From positions 2,888,001 to 2,952,000 of the forward strand of contig OX359202.1 in assembly GCA_947172415.1 (NCBI GenBank): a stretch of 64,000 nt of DNA, read 5' to 3'. How positions within the stretch are numbered: position 1 is the stretch's first letter; each line of letters starts with the position of its first letter. Below are positions 10,554-23,400 of this stretch, one piece after another. The notes beneath the pieces were generated by a model, which worked only from the letters and a program-made list of their open reading frames with translations, ran no database searches and had not been told where the DNA came from. The translations under genes were made by a program, and so were the position numbers. This DNA comes from Chondrosia reniformis. Taxonomy: Eukaryota; Porifera; Demospongiae; Chondrillida; Chondrillidae.

Positions 10554-11470
10554 ACACTCCTATGATCAATTATCTATTAATAAGTACATTAGAAACAGAA
10601 AAAAGAGTGTTAGGGAAGAGTATTAGCTCTTGGTACTATCAAGCATGTGTTTTGCAGGAACACTGAAGTATGCACTATAATGACTTGTAAGTTAATAGTG
10701 CAATAAATTAGATATGACAGATATGGTATGGGTATGGTTTCTTTCTTTTGTTCCAAACATGTTTATCCAGTGCTTCTCAGAAATGCATTGATTTGTTGGA
10801 AGGAATATTTGGGTACCTGAAGGAAAAGAGTACACTTACATATTAACAGCACTTCACAGTAGTGTGCATGAGTTAATTAGCTATCATATTATATGTACAC
10901 TTACTTGTTACACTTGCTAATGAAATGCTTGCTCCCACCTCATATTTCCCCAATGCAGGTCTAAGTTATGCGTTCATAGTGATTCAAAACATGTATCTTC
11001 TTCTACAATATTTTTTTCTCTCTAGTTGTGAAGATAAGGAGTGACCTGCAATGATGTGAGAACAATTAGAAATTTGCAATGAATTTTGTAAGTGAAAGCC
11101 AAATGAGGTATACAATTAAAGAAATTGAAACTGTTGACTTACCAGAAAGCTTTTAAATTGCCTGCTCCATGCATCCTTGCTTCTTAGTAAAGCACAAAAG
11201 AGGACAATAACTGTGACACTGCCAAACACACATCAGAGAAAATATTCAAAATTACAAAGTACATATGAACTCATACTAACACCCTGTATTGCTGTAGAGT
11301 GTGACTTATTGTCAAAATACATAATTGATATAGAAAATTTACAAACACTTAGAAAATACATTATACGTAAACTTCAAAATACTGCAGTGAGTTGAAAGTA
11401 GCCTCAAATGCTAAATTCTAAATAACTTGACATCACCACGTCAGCCTTTGCAGTCACCCTATTCTACCAT
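10554..11470 (-). other. Helitron-1 3' non-coding tail, copy B
   Basis: Mirror of about 2350-3255. No coding potential that holds in both copies. A 72-aa frame at 11177-11395 on the other strand has no match in pattern or context and is ignored. Confidence 0.7.
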
Positions 11471-12496
11471 TCACTTGCCATGATACACAAACACTGCAAC
11501 CGATGATGGTAGTTGGCACATTTGTGTATACTCTTCAGGAGCCCACTGTGACATGAAGGTGGTGAATGGAGCAAACCCTAAGGAACATTTTGCACACACC
11601 ATTGGAAGAATGGCAGTGAAATGAGAGGAATCCAGAAATCCTAAAAGGGGAACATGTTCTTCTGGGACTGCATTGGAGCGATAGCAAATGCTGTTATTCA
11701 ACCTCTTGTCTCTCATTTCAAACAGATCTTGCAATTCAGTAGGTGTTACCTCCTGCTTAATTGGTTGGAGCTGCTTTCCTTCATCTTGAAGGCATCTGCT
11801 GTACATCACACCATACAACCAAATGGACCTCTCCAAAATCATTGCCAGTGCATACAGATGAAATTGTTTTCCCCATGACTTGTCAGTGATCGAACTGCGA
11901 AGTAGTTCCAGCCACTGTACTTCTGCTGCTTTAGCAACTGAAGCAGTATCTCGTTTCTGCAACGGTAGAAGTATCCTAGCAGTTGGCTGAATGACGTTTA
12001 GCATATGTTGTGGATGCATAATGAGGCTTTAAGCGGTCAACAATCTAAAGTGGCACATGTACTGCTCTGTTCCACAAAGGGCCAAAGATAGCATATGATA
12101 CATACAATTTCCACCTTCTTTAGTGCAAACTGGCATGTACTGTGACGTAAAAGCTGGAAAGACTTTGTCTTTTACTACAACATCCACTTGATGATGCATA
12201 TCACTGAAAGTTTCCCGGGAAGGACGATTGACCACTTTAAGAATAGTCTCTAATTCACTGTGATGACATTTTGACCACCTTACTATTGACTCACTATTCA
12301 AAGTGTTACTAGTCACTAAAGCTTCAAGTGTTGTTTTCAGTGACAACACCAGTGTTTCAACATAAGTAATTGGGATGTCTGGATGAGCAGACTGACTGCC
12401 AACCACCAATGGTTCCGATGTATACTCCTTGCCATGTGTCCCTTTATTCGCAATCTTAACATAAGATTGTGACATGCACTTGTCATTGTGTACCAA
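11471..12496 (-). pseudogene. OTU-like protease domain of Helitron-1, copy B
   Basis: The N-terminal part ends with KEGGNCMYHMLSLALCG (presumed catalytic Cys codon 12104-12106). An in-frame TAA at 12029-12031 follows, then a 182-aa continuation in the same frame containing FHLYALAMILERSIWLYG, which fits the OTU central strands, and LDSSHFTAILPM with the presumed catalytic His. The same TAA is in copy A. The domain sits C-terminal to PIF1, as in other OTU-bearing Helitrons. A role in protecting transposase or partners from ubiquitin turnover is only a guess. Confidence 0.72.
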
Positions 12497-12615
12497 AGCA
12501 CTACTACCCTTTACTGCAGCACTTGATTTCTCCTCATTTTGACTACAAATCTGGACAAATGACCTGATATTAGCTCCTCTTTTTCTTATTCCTCACCACT
12601 ATGAGCAGATTCTTG

Positions 12616-13118
12616 TCATAGCCTTGCCATTTCCTCATGGACTCTCTTGTTTGCTGTCATCTTCTTTGGCTGAAAGTTCAGGAGGGCCACTCCATTCAGT
12701 GTGCGCACACGACTAAGAGCTACATAGGCCATTCCAGGTTCAAATAAATCCTTCCCTAAATCCATGACTGCTGCATCAAGAGACAATCCTTGCACCTTGT
12801 GAATAGTTGCTGCCCAGCAAAGAATCAAGGTAATCTGTGTTCTCTGCAGGAGTGTAACTTCCTTTCCATAGAAACATGCAGGAATAGGCTGAATTGGTAC
12901 AACATCCTGTTCCTCCGAGACAACATGGTACCTTTGACAATTTCCCCACATTGGGATCTAAGAATCTCAAATATACCTCTGTGGGTAATTCACCAGGCAT
13001 ACTCTGATGCCTTGCATTTCTTGACCACTTGAAGCCTACAAATGTTCCTCTGGCACCATTCACCAAGCCATCACTACAGTAAATGTTTCGTCCCAACATT
13101 AATCTAGCACCAACTGCT
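12616..13118 (-). pseudogene. PIF1-like helicase, C-terminal half, copy B
   Basis: Contains RLAVGARLMLGRN and SDGLVNGARGTFVGF, then, after a one-base shift near GKLS/GNCQ (about 12945), ATIHKVQGLSLDAAVMDLG and AYVALSRVRTLNGV, that is SF1 motifs V and VI with the arginine finger. Copy A has lost motif VI. The shift is shared by both copies. Confidence 0.85.
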
Positions 13119-13122
13119 AGCC

Positions 13123-14517
13123 TCAGTATACGGGGCAGTGCAACACAGTCTTTATTATCTTGTGGAATGAGACATTCGGGAACCTCATTGTATTAAATAT
13201 TTGCCCTCGATTATCTAATATTGCATGCTCGGCATCAATACTATAGATTTGACTGCTCTTTGCTAGACTTTTTATCTGCATTTCAATGTGCCCATCAACA
13301 TCTACTGTACGAGGATACAATGTCAGAGCTGTATCAAATGGGGAAGCCGGCAAATCCACAGTCCCACCCGAAACCAAACGTGTTTGAAGAACTTTCACAT
13401 CTTCATTGGTGTGCACGCCCGTCCTGATCCGATTAAGTATGTCTGAGAATGAAGCATCATTCTGCTGACGCATGTTCACTTCCAGTTCAATCACCTTGAA
13501 GAAATCCCTCCAAAGGTGTGAAGCCAGTCGCCCCGATGAGCGTCCAGGTTTTTGACTGAATATAAAACTACCGTTCACTGGAGATAGCTGGTACAAGTCA
13601 CCCACTGCAATGACATTCAAGCCACCAAAGATCTCATCATTGCCATAAATCTCACAGAGTCGACTGTGAACTGACTTCAGTATCTGGTAAGACACCATAC
13701 TGATTTCATCAATGATGATGGTGTGCACTCCTTGCCACAGATTCCTCAAGTCATGCAGGGCTAGGGCATTCAGCTGCAATTGATGAGCAGTTCTGCCATG
13801 CTCCACATGAAGCCGCAATGCTCTATGGATTGTGAGGCCTCCAATGTTGAAGGCTGCAACCCCGGTTGGTGCCATCAACATACAGGCATGCATCCCTTGA
13901 CTCCCTGACATAGAACGTTCCATATGCTCTTTAATAGCCCTAATTACATGTGATTTTCCAGTGCCTGCTCCACCTGTCACAAACAGATGAAATGGTTCTG
14001 GAGGTTTGTGGCGTATTTTCATTCTGTGTTTGTGCAACTCACGAGTGTGGTGCACAACAATGTCAAATGGAATACGCTGCTTTTTATTCAAACTTGCAAT
14101 GGGTTGCCTAAATTCCCTATCCATAAGGGAGTGTCTACTTATAGCTCCAATGTCGTCATCATTGTCATTTAGGAACATATGTTCTTCATCTATTGCACTC
14201 AGATTGTCATCATCAAGGCATGCTGGGTCCATGAAATGCTCTGGGTTCATCAACCCTCCTTCAGCCTCAATAAAGGGTTGTGCAGCATCCTCCCTTTGAG
14301 CCTGCTGTGCCATTGGGGCAACAACATCTTGGTAGGCATCGTCTTTCAAGGCTTGTAATTGCACAACAGCCTTCTGCACTTCATCTGCAAAGGCATGATT
14401 GTTAGCATTCAAACAACCATTTCTCCTTCTCTTACAATGAAAGCCTGCATTGCGAGAAGAGTGACCTTTCAACAGATAATCAAGTTCCTTCCTCCAAGGG
14501 ATGTATAGTAGCAGCAA
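13123..14517 (-). pseudogene. PIF1-like helicase, N-terminal half, copy B (464 aa)
   Basis: Longest helicase frame of Helitron-1. An acidic linker (IEAEGGLMNPEHFMDPACLD) precedes the helicase. Then come QRIPFDIVVHH, Walker A GGAGTGKSHV (near residue 180), APTGVAAFNIGG, Walker B IIIDEISMVSY and GDLYQLSPVNG. The frame is lost near 13190: the helicase continuation NEVPECLIP-QDNKD-LPRILRLAVGA reads in another frame, and the same defect is seen in copy A. The region corresponds to the C-terminal half of a typical RepHel protein. Confidence 0.88.
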
Positions 14518-14520
14518 ACT

Positions 14521-15096
14521 CTAGTAATAGTCATCACCATGACTTTCTACTGTCTGTACTGGGATTTGAAGACAGGCTTGCTTCCTTCTCAGACGAACCC
14601 AACCCATGTCATTCTGCAACTGGTTACGAGGCTGTGCTGGTCCATTTCCAACTTTCCCAACACCTCGTGTATCTACATCATACCACACTGCAAAGTGAGC
14701 CAAGGTCATGCTTGCAAATTCTGGTGTGTCAGGTCTAGAGGCATATCTATCAAAGATACCAGGGGCAAAAATATCAGAGGAATCATCCTCCAATTCAAGC
14801 AATTCAGACCTACTCTTGAGTAACCGCGTTCTCTTTTCTGGTCTGGTAGTGTTAAGGAATACAACTTTTCTTGAATTTTCTTTCAGAGGCAAGTGACACA
14901 ATCGATATGCTGCCTCCTGGGCGCTCAACTCACGATGGGTCAGCATTGTGTTGCCAATCTTTGACAGATGCTTTCTTGTTGAAGCCTGAGGAGGCAAGCT
15001 TTCCAATGCATCTCGGATAGCTTTCCTGACCTCTTCACTTTCTGATTTACACATGTAGGAGCACACATATGCATCTGTGCCATATACGGATCCCAT
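14521..15096 (-). pseudogene. Rep domain C-terminus (Y2) of Helitron-1, copy B
   Basis: Begins at GSVYGTDAYVCSYMCK, the two-tyrosine motif of the Helitron rolling-circle nuclease (Y-V-C-S-Y). It continues through a threonine/serine-rich linker to DDYY. The HUH half is absent because the copy is truncated by satellite at 15096. Two nearby copies keep it (29217 and 32412). Confidence 0.85.
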
Positions 15097-15506
15097 GGAA
15101 GTTGGAAGTATTAGTTGTATGTACTTTCTGTATGTACCAGATGTAGGAACTAGTTACTAGCTTATTTACTAGTTGTATGTACTAATACAAGTTATATTTA
15201 CCAGTTGTAGGAACTAGTTTTATGTTCTAACTGTATGTACTAGTTGCATGTACTACTTGAATGAATTAGTTGTAGGTAATAGTTGTATGTAGTAGGTGTA
15301 TGTACCTGTTGGATGATCTACTTATATATATTAGTTGTATTTATTTGTTATATGGAGTAGTTGTAATCACTAGTTATGGGTACTAGTTGTATATACTAGG
15401 TGTGTATTCTAGTTTTATGTACTGGTTGTATGTAGTAGTTGTATGTACTAGTTATATGTACCGGTTATATGTACTAGTTATATGTACTGGTTATATGTAC
15501 TAGTTA
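15097..15506 (+). repeat. 13-bp satellite array
   Basis: Degenerate TAGTTGTATGTAC units that start directly at the broken Rep end of copy B. No gene. Confidence 0.9.
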
Positions 15507-15508
15507 TA

Positions 15509-16382
15509 CGCAGGTAGAACATGTGCAAATCGCACACAAAAAGGGGCGTTTTGTGGTTTTAAAAGAATTTGTTCATATAACGGTGTCTCACAATTAAATG
15601 CGTAGGATGGTCATGCGCAAGGTACGTGACTTGATCGATGATTCGTTTTGACGAATAAAAATTATCAAAGTGCAGACACGTTGTATCTCTTTTGTTTCTT
15701 GGACGATAAGTTTTACTTCGCAACGGATGGCTTAAACAACTCGCTAATCGATCAAATCTCCAAATCGACTGTCAAAAGAGGATACGTATTCAATGACGTC
15801 CTAATTACCTCGTGACCTCAGTGTGACTTTGTCGAGAAGAATGAATTTTTTACGAGTTTATTTCTTTCAAAAAGGCGGTCATGTAAACGATGGATTATTG
15901 CTCCCACAATTTAAGGACCACTTCACAAAAGGTAAAACTCACTTTTCACTGCGTCGGTTTGTGATAGCTTCTTCCATTACTGATATGTGCAGGTTTTTGT
16001 ATTTATTTCTTATCAAAAATCCAAAGAAAGCTGCACATCCCGGGAATGAAATGGTATTTCAAAAGCCGACTTGGTGAAAATTTAGATATTGACGTTAGCA
16101 ATCTTTTAAGACCATTTTTGTACTTTTTAACTGTGATCTTCATGACCGCCTTTATAGTCGAAGTGCTTTTCGTACGCCCAAATGAATCTGTCTTTTCTAT
16201 ATCAATTAATAAAATACGAAGAAAAAAATAAGCCAGATCATTAGTTATTTAGTAAAATATTCCATGAGATGTTTTCTTTTATCAGAAATCTAAAAGAAAG
16301 GGAAAACATACAACTTAATTTAGATCTTTGTTTTTGACGGCCATTTTGTTTTCGGCCGGAAAATGCACATGTCCTACCTGCG
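15509..16382. mobile_element. TA-flanked element with 19-bp inverted ends, 874 bp
   Basis: The ends CGCAGGTAGAACATGTGCA and its inverse (one mismatch) lie between TA dinucleotides at 15507-15508 and 16383-16384, inside satellite. The TA duplication suggests the Tc1/mariner superfamily. Reading frames inside (84 and 61 aa on the plus strand, 15823-16231) show no DDE motif and no recognised domain. It is therefore called non-autonomous or of unknown origin. Confidence 0.72.
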
Positions 16383-16384
16383 TA

Positions 16385-19300
16385 AGTACTTGTTGTATGT
16401 TTTAGTTGTATGTACCAGTTGTAAATATTACTTAAATGTATTAGTTGAATATACTAGTTGTATGTACTTGTTCTATGTACAAGTTACTAGTTGTATGTAC
16501 TAGATTTACGTTCTAGTACTAGTTATGTTTATTAGTTGGAAGTATTAGTTGTATGTACTAGCTGTAAGTACTAGATGTAGGAACTAGTTACTAGTTCTAT
16601 TTACTAGTTGTATGTACTAATACCAGTTATATTTATCAGTTGTAGAACTAGTTTTATATTCTAGCTCTATCTACTAGTTGTATGTACTACTTGTATGAAC
16701 TAGTTGTAGGTACTAGTTGTATGAACTAGGTGTATTTACTGGTTGTATGCCCTAGTTGTATGCACTAGTTGTATATACAGTTTAAATGGACTAGTGATAT
16801 TTGTATGCTGTGGTTATATGTTCTAGTTGTATGTACAGGTTATATGTACTAGTTAAATGTAGTAAATTAATGTACTAGTTGTATGTACTAGTTGTGATCA
16901 CTAGTTATAGGTAATAGATATATGTACTAGTAGTATGAACCAGTTGTACACACTAGTTGTATATTCTAGTTGTATGTACTAGTAATATGTACTGGTTGTA
17001 TGTACTAGTTTTATGTACTAGTTGTATGCACTAGCTATCCACTAGTTGTAGGTTCTAGTACTAGTTATACAAGGTTCTAGGAAGGTTCGAGTTGTGTGTA
17101 CTAGTTGTTTGTTCTAGTTATATGAACTAGTTGTATGTACTACTTGTGTGTACTAATTTAATGTACTAGTTGTATGTACTAGTTGTATGTACTAATTGTA
17201 TGAATTAGTACTCTATTTTATTTACTATTTGTGTGTAGTAGTTATGTATCAGTTGTATGTACTAGTTTAATGTACTAGTTGTAAATACTAGTCGTGTGTA
17301 CCAGTTGAATGTACTACTTGTATTGTACTTGTTGTATTTTCTAGTACTATATATTCAAGATTCTAGGAACGTACGACTTGTATGTACTAGTAATATGTAC
17401 TAGTTTTATGTACTAGTTGTAGAAGTAGTTGTATGTACTAGTTGTATGTACTAGTTATATGTTCTATATAGTCTTACCCACTAGTTCTATGTACTAGTTG
17501 TAGCACTAGTATTATATGTTAGTCGTATCTAGTAGTGGTATTTACTAATTGTATTTACAATTTATATGTACTAGTTATATATGTATTTACTAGGCATATG
17601 TATTAGTTGTTTGTACTAGTTATGTGAACTAGCTGCATGTACTAGCTGTATGTACTAGTTGTAGGTTCTAGTACTATATAGCTCTACATGGTACTAGGTT
17701 GGTACTTGCTGCATGTATTAGTTGTTGGAACTAGTTCTAAGTACTAATTCTATTCACTAGTTGTATGTACTAGTTGTATGATCTAGTACTATATAGTTAT
17801 ATATACTAGTTGTATGTGCTAGATGTATGTACTACTTGTATGTATTAGTTTTATGTACAATTTGTATATACTAGTTGTATATCCTAGTTGTATGTACAAG
17901 TTGTAAATACTAGACATGTGTAGTAGTTGTATGTACTACTTGTATGTACTAGTTGTATGTCCTAGTTGTATGTACTAGTTACTAGTTGTATGTACTAGTT
18001 GTATATTCTAGTTGTAGGGACTAGTCATATGTACTAGTTATGTTTTAGTTGTATGTACTAGTTGTGTGGACTTTGTGCAGGTATTAGTTGTATGTACTAG
18101 TTGTATATACTAATTACTAGTTGTATGACCTAGTTGTGTGGACTAGTTGTATGTACCAGTTGTATGTACAGGTTGTATGTACTAGTTGTTTGTACTAGTG
18201 CTATGTACTAGTTGTAGTACTAGTTGTATCTACTCTTTATTTGTACTAGTGGTATGTACCTATTGTATGTACTAGTTGTATGTACAAGTTGTATGTACTA
18301 GTTGTATTTACTAATTACTAGTTGTATGACCTAGTTGTGTGGACTAGTTGTATGTACCAGTTGTATGTACAGGTTGTATGTACTAGTTGTTTGTACTAGT
18401 GCTATGTACTAGTTGTAGTACTAGTTGTATCTACTCTTTATTTGTACTAGTGGTATGTACCTATTGTATGTACTAGTTGTATGTACAAGTTGTATGTACT
18501 AGTTGTATTTACTAATTACTAATTGTTGTTCTAGTTGTATGTACTAGTTGTAGTCCTAGTTGTATGTACTAGTGGTCTATACTAATTTTATGTACTAGCT
18601 GTATGACTAGTTGTATGTACTAATTTTATGTAATAATTTTAAGAACTAGTTATATGTACTAGTTGTATGTACCAGTTGTATGTACTAGTTGTATGTACTA
18701 ATTGTATGTACTAGTTATAAGTGCTAGTTGTATATACACGTTACTAGATGTATGTACTAAACTAACGTTCTAGAACTAGTTATGTTTATTAGTTGGAAGT
18801 ACTAATGTTATGTAGTAGTTGTATGTACTAGATCTAGTTATTTTTCCTAGTTGTAGGAAGGACTTGTATGTACTAGTTGTATGAACTAGATGCAGAAATT
18901 AGTTACTAGTTGTATTTACTTCTTGTATATACTAATACTAGTGATATTTACCAGTTATAGGAACTACTTTTACGTTCTAGCTGTATGAACTAGTTGTATG
19001 TCCTATTTGTATGAACTAGTTGTAGGTACTAGTTGTATGTACTAGGTGTATTTACTAGTTGTATGAACTAGTTGTAGGTACTAGTTGCATTTACTAATTG
19101 TATATACTAGTTGTATGTATTCGCTACTAGCTTTAAATACTAGTTTTATGTTCTAGTTTAATGTATTAGCTGTACATACTAGTTATATTAATTAGTTGTA
19201 GGTACTAATTCTATGTATTAGGTATATGCACTAGTTGTATGTAGTCGTTACTCGTTGTATGTACTAGGTTTATGTATTAGTTGTATGTACTCGTTACTAG

Positions 19301-20070
19301 TTGTATTTACTATATAGTTGTGTGTACTAGTACTAGTTATATTTCATTGTTTTAGGAACTACTTGTGTGTACTCGTTGTACGTACTAGTTGTAGGACCTA
19401 GTTACTAGTTGTATGTACTAGTTCTGTGGACTAATTCTATGTACTAGTACCAGTTACATATACTAATTGTATGTGCTAGTTGTATGTACTAGTTGTAAGT
19501 ACTAGTTGTTTGTTTTAGTTGTATGCATAAGGTGTATGTACTAGTTGTATGTGCTAGTATAATTTACTAGTATTATATTCTATTTGTATGTATTAGTTAC
19601 TCGTTAAAAATTGTATCTACTTGTTCTAGGTACTAGTTCTAGTTATAATTTCTAGTTGTAGGTACTAGTTGTATGTACTAGTTGTATTTACTAGTTGTAT
19701 AAACTCTTTACTAGTTGTATTAACTAATTTTATGTACCATTAATAGTTATATTGACAAGTTGTAAGTACTAGTTGTATGTACTAATTCTATGCAATAGTT
19801 GTATGTACTAGTTTTATATACTAATTGTATGTACCAACTGTGTACTAGTTGCATGTACTAGTTTTATATACTAGGTTTATGTACTAGGTTTATGTACTAG
19901 TTGTTTGCACTAGTTGTATGTACTAGGTGTATGTACCAGTTGTTTGATCTAGTTGTATGTACTAGTTGCATGTACTAGTTGCATGTACTAGTTGTATGTC
20001 CTAATTGTAGGTGATAGTTATGTGTGTGTTCTAGTTATATGTGCTAGTTTTATGTACTAATTGTATGAAC
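16385..20070 (+). repeat. 13-bp satellite array
   Basis: Plus orientation, with local higher-order duplication (18111-18512). No gene. Confidence 0.93.
18111..18512 (+). repeat. Perfect 201-bp tandem duplication
   Basis: 18111-18311 and 18312-18512 read identical, both starting TAATTACTAGTTG. Surrounding units differ widely, so this is a recent unequal-exchange or slippage event. Confidence 0.85.
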
Positions 20071-20072
20071 TA

Positions 20073-20404
20073 CCGTAGTTCGGGAAATTTTCGTTGTTAA
20101 AATATTTTTAACAACGAATATTAACACGTTGTACAATCTACGTATATATGTAAACGCAACACAGCTGAGCGCGGCCAAAATGGCTCTACTGCGATACCTG
20201 CAGCGCAAGGACGGTTTACCGGACCCAAAGGGTTCACTTTCGTGAAAGCCGCGAACACAGAGATCCCTTTCGTAATCCTCTATTTCTCAACGTAATTACC
20301 TAACGTGTATAAATTTTCGTGGTAGCCCCCAGACCACGAAAATATTTTAACACGAAAATTTTTTCCACAAAAATTTCCGAACACGAAAATTTCCCGAACT
20401 ACGG
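20073..20404. mobile_element. MITE, 332 bp, TA target
   Basis: Inverted ends CCGTAGTTCGGGAAATTTTC (22 bp perfect) lie between TA at 20071-20072 and 20405-20406. Further ACGAAAATTT-type repeats lie just inside the right end. It has no coding capacity. Probably Tc1/mariner-like by target. Confidence 0.82.
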
Positions 20405-20406
20405 TA

Positions 20407-21968
20407 GTTCTTGGTATTAGCTATTTGTACTATTTGTACGTATTCGTAATATGTGCTAGTTGTATGTACTAGTTGTATGTACCAGTTTCATGTACTGGTT
20501 GTATGTATTATTTGCTTCTACTAGTTGTATGTACTAGTTAAATGTACTATTTATATGTACAAGTGATATGTGAATGTTGTAGTTATCTTTACTAGTTCTA
20601 TGTACAAGTTGTATGTACGACTTGTATGTACTAGTAGTAGGCACTAGTTATATGTACTAGTTGTATGTACTAGGTGTTAGTACTAGTTGTATGGACTAGT
20701 TGTATGAACTAATTACATGTACTACTTATATGTACTAGTTCTATGTAGTAGGTATATGGACTAGTTTTATGTAATAGTTAAATAATATACTAGTTGTAAG
20801 TACTACTTGTATACAATAGCTGTATGTACTGGTTGTATGTACTATTTCTATGAACTAGTTGTATGTATTAAGTGTATGTACTAGGTGTATGTACTAGTTT
20901 TTGGTACTAAGTGTATGTACAAGTTGTATTAACTAGATGTATGTACTACTTGTATGTACTAGTTGTATGTATTAGTTGTATGTCCCAGTTGTATGAACCA
21001 GTTGTATATACTAGTTCTATGTATATACTAACTGTATCTAGTGGGTGTATGTACTAGTTGTCCATACAAGTTCTAATTACAATTTTGACATTCTAGGTGT
21101 AGGAACTGGTTGTATGTACTAGTGTGTATACTAGTTATACGTACTAATTGTATGTGCTAGCTTTATAAGATAGTTATGTACTAGTAGTGTGTTCTAGTTA
21201 TATGTACCAGTTGTATGTACTAGTTGTATGTATTAGTTGTATGTACTGTTTATATGTACAAGTTATATGTGTATGTCCTAGTTATCTGTACTAGTTTAAT
21301 GTACAAGTTGTAGGTAATAGTTATACGTACTAGTTGTATGAACTAGTTATATGTACTTGGTGTACGTATTTGTTGTATGTTTTTGTTGTAAACACTAGTC
21401 ATAATGAACCAGTTACATGTACTATTTGTATGCACTGGTTGTTTGTTCTAGACATATGTTCTGGTTGTATGGACTAGTGTATGTACTGGTTATACGTACT
21501 AGTTGTATGTACTAGTTGTATGTACTAGTTGTATGAACTAGTTATATGTACTACTTGTATGTACTAGTTGTAGGTACTAGTTGTAAATACCTGGTGTATA
21601 TTCTAGTTGTTTGTACTTCTAATATATACTGGCTCTATGTACTAGTTACATATACTAGTTGTCTGCCCTAGTTTTCTGTACTAGTTGCATATACTAGTTA
21701 TGTACTAGTTGTATCTACTAGTTGTATGTCCTAGTTGTGGTTGTATATACTATTTATATGTACAAGTTGTATGTACTAGTTTTATGTACTATTTATATAT
21801 ACTAGTTATATATACTATTTATATGCACTAGTTATATGTGTATGCTCTAGTTATATGTACTACTTGTATGTAGAAGTTGTATGTACTAGTTGTATTTACT
21901 ACTTGTGTGTGCTAGCTTTATGTACTAGTTGCATATACTAATTGTATGTACTAGTTGTAGGTATTACT
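20407..21968 (+). repeat. 13-bp satellite array
   Basis: From about 21245 onward it is the left end of the giant palindrome and mirrors 38726-39352. At about 20880-20960 it holds the unfilled form of the site occupied by the MITE at 39405 (GTATTAACTAGATG). Confidence 0.93.
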
Positions 21969-22262
21969 AGGGGCTGCCATAGGCAGCCTCCTATATTGTT
22001 TTCATAACGCAATTTATGTATGGCTTCGTGTTATGGATTTATATATATAATACGAATTAATATGCAACTATTATAACACTTATTTTATACGTCGTTATAT
22101 GTATAATACGTGTTCATACAAAACTATTGTAACACCTAATTTATACGTCAACACATCGTTTTTGCAAATGGCGGACTTCATGAAGCTGAAGCTTTTCTAT
22201 CATGTTCAGGACGCTTAAGCTTCCAAAATCGTTTGGAATACCAGTAGATAACCATATTGAAG
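21969..22262 (+). repeat. Terminal module M at the Helitron-1 5' side, copy C
   Basis: Hairpin cap GGGGCTGCCATAGGCAGCC, then TATATTGTTTTCAT and an internal duplication of the TATAATACG..CAACTATT segment, ending CCAACGAAGG. It merges without a gap into Helitron-1 5' sequence. The following GTCCAAGTACTTTCAGTT looks like a diverged start of the U unit. Confidence 0.8.
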
Positions 22263-22489
22263 TCCAACGAAGGGTCCAAGTACTTTCAGTTAGAAGCGCA
22301 ATGAAGAAAGACAAGTAAGTTTGGTCAATATCTATGAATCCTCTTTTGATTTAAGTAAATACTGTAATAATAGGCCTATGTCAGTCTAGAAAGACGTTCT
22401 AATGTCTACGATCTGTGTAACCTCTGTCAGTGCTAAGTTGTTTTTGTAATTCTACCTGTACAGCCCGTAGGACTGATTTTGTAAACATT

Positions 22490-23400
22490 TTAAAGAAAGA
22501 CGTTCTATGTGTGTCTAAATTTGAACGAATGCAGCTTGGTAGAGCTATTCCACGTATGTCTGAGAGTTGTACGAGTGTAGCTTAGCACAGGCGTTCTACC
22601 TGTGTTTACAGTTGTACGAGTATAGCTTAGTAGAGCCTGACAGAGGCGTTGTAAGTGTATCTAAAGTTGCATGGGTGTAGTTTGACAGAAGTGTTCTTCG
22701 TGTGTCTAAGTTTGTACAAGTGTAGCTTAGCAGAGGCGTTCTACGTGTGTCTAAAGTTGTACTTAGCAGAGGCGTTCTACATACGTGTGTCTAGAGTTGT
22801 ATACGTGTAGCTGGAAAGAGGCGTTCTTAGTGTATCTATAAAGTTGTATGAGTGTAGCTTGATAGGGGTGTTCTAAGTCTGTCTGAAGTTGTTCGAGTGT
22901 ATAGCTTAGCAGAGGGGTTCTAAGTGTGTCTAAGGTTGTTCGAGTGTAGCTTAGCAGAGGCGTTCTAAGTCTGTCTAAAGTTGTTCGAGTGTATAGCTTA
23001 GCAGAGGGGTTCTAAGCGTGTCTAAAGTTGTACGAGTGTAGCTTAGCAGAGGGGTTCTACGTGTGTCTAAATTGTTCGAGTGTGACTTGACAGAGGCGTT
23101 CTAAGTGTGTCTAAAGTTGTTCGAGTGTAACTTGACAGAGGCGTTCTAAGTCTGTCTAAAGTTGTTTGAGTATAGCTTAGCAGAGGGGTTCTACACGCGC
23201 GTCCAGAATTGTGTGAGTGTAGCTTAGAAGAGGAGTTCTAAGTGTGTCTAAAGGTTATGAGTGTAGCTAACTTTGCTGGGGAGTTTAAGTCTATCTAAGT
23301 TGTATGAGTGTAGCTTGACAGAAGTGTTCTACGTGTGTCTAAGGTTGTACAAGTGTAGCATAGCAGAGGTGTTCTACCTGTGTCTGATGTTGTCTGTACT
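22490..23400 (+). repeat. 45-bp minisatellite, copy C
   Basis: About 20 imperfect units built on GTTCTAAGTGTGTCTAAAG, TTGTTCGAGTGTAGC and TTAGCAGAGGC (45 bp total). It is mirrored unit for unit at 37355-38215. The flanks 22263-22490 and 23400-24600 are AT-rich non-coding sequence in which I see no gene. Confidence 0.88.

Larger units (their letters stand above)
10006..15096 (-). mobile_element. Helitron-1, 3' half, copy B
   Basis: Runs from the Rep Y2 motif (near 15070) through the linker, PIF1 helicase and OTU to the 3' end at 10006. It is better preserved than copy A: the helicase N-terminal half is a single 464-aa frame. It is cut at 15096, in the GSVYGT segment just before the Rep tyrosines, where satellite begins. 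A piggyBac-like MITE is inserted at 10066-10549. Confidence 0.9.

Noticed and set aside
15823-16231. Protein-coding gene inside the TA-flanked element
   Set aside because: Two short overlapping frames with no domain, no conserved motif and no repeat elsewhere to support them.
17080-17095. tRNA T-arm-like GGTTCGAG
   Set aside because: Isolated motif in satellite, with no A-box or cloverleaf around it.
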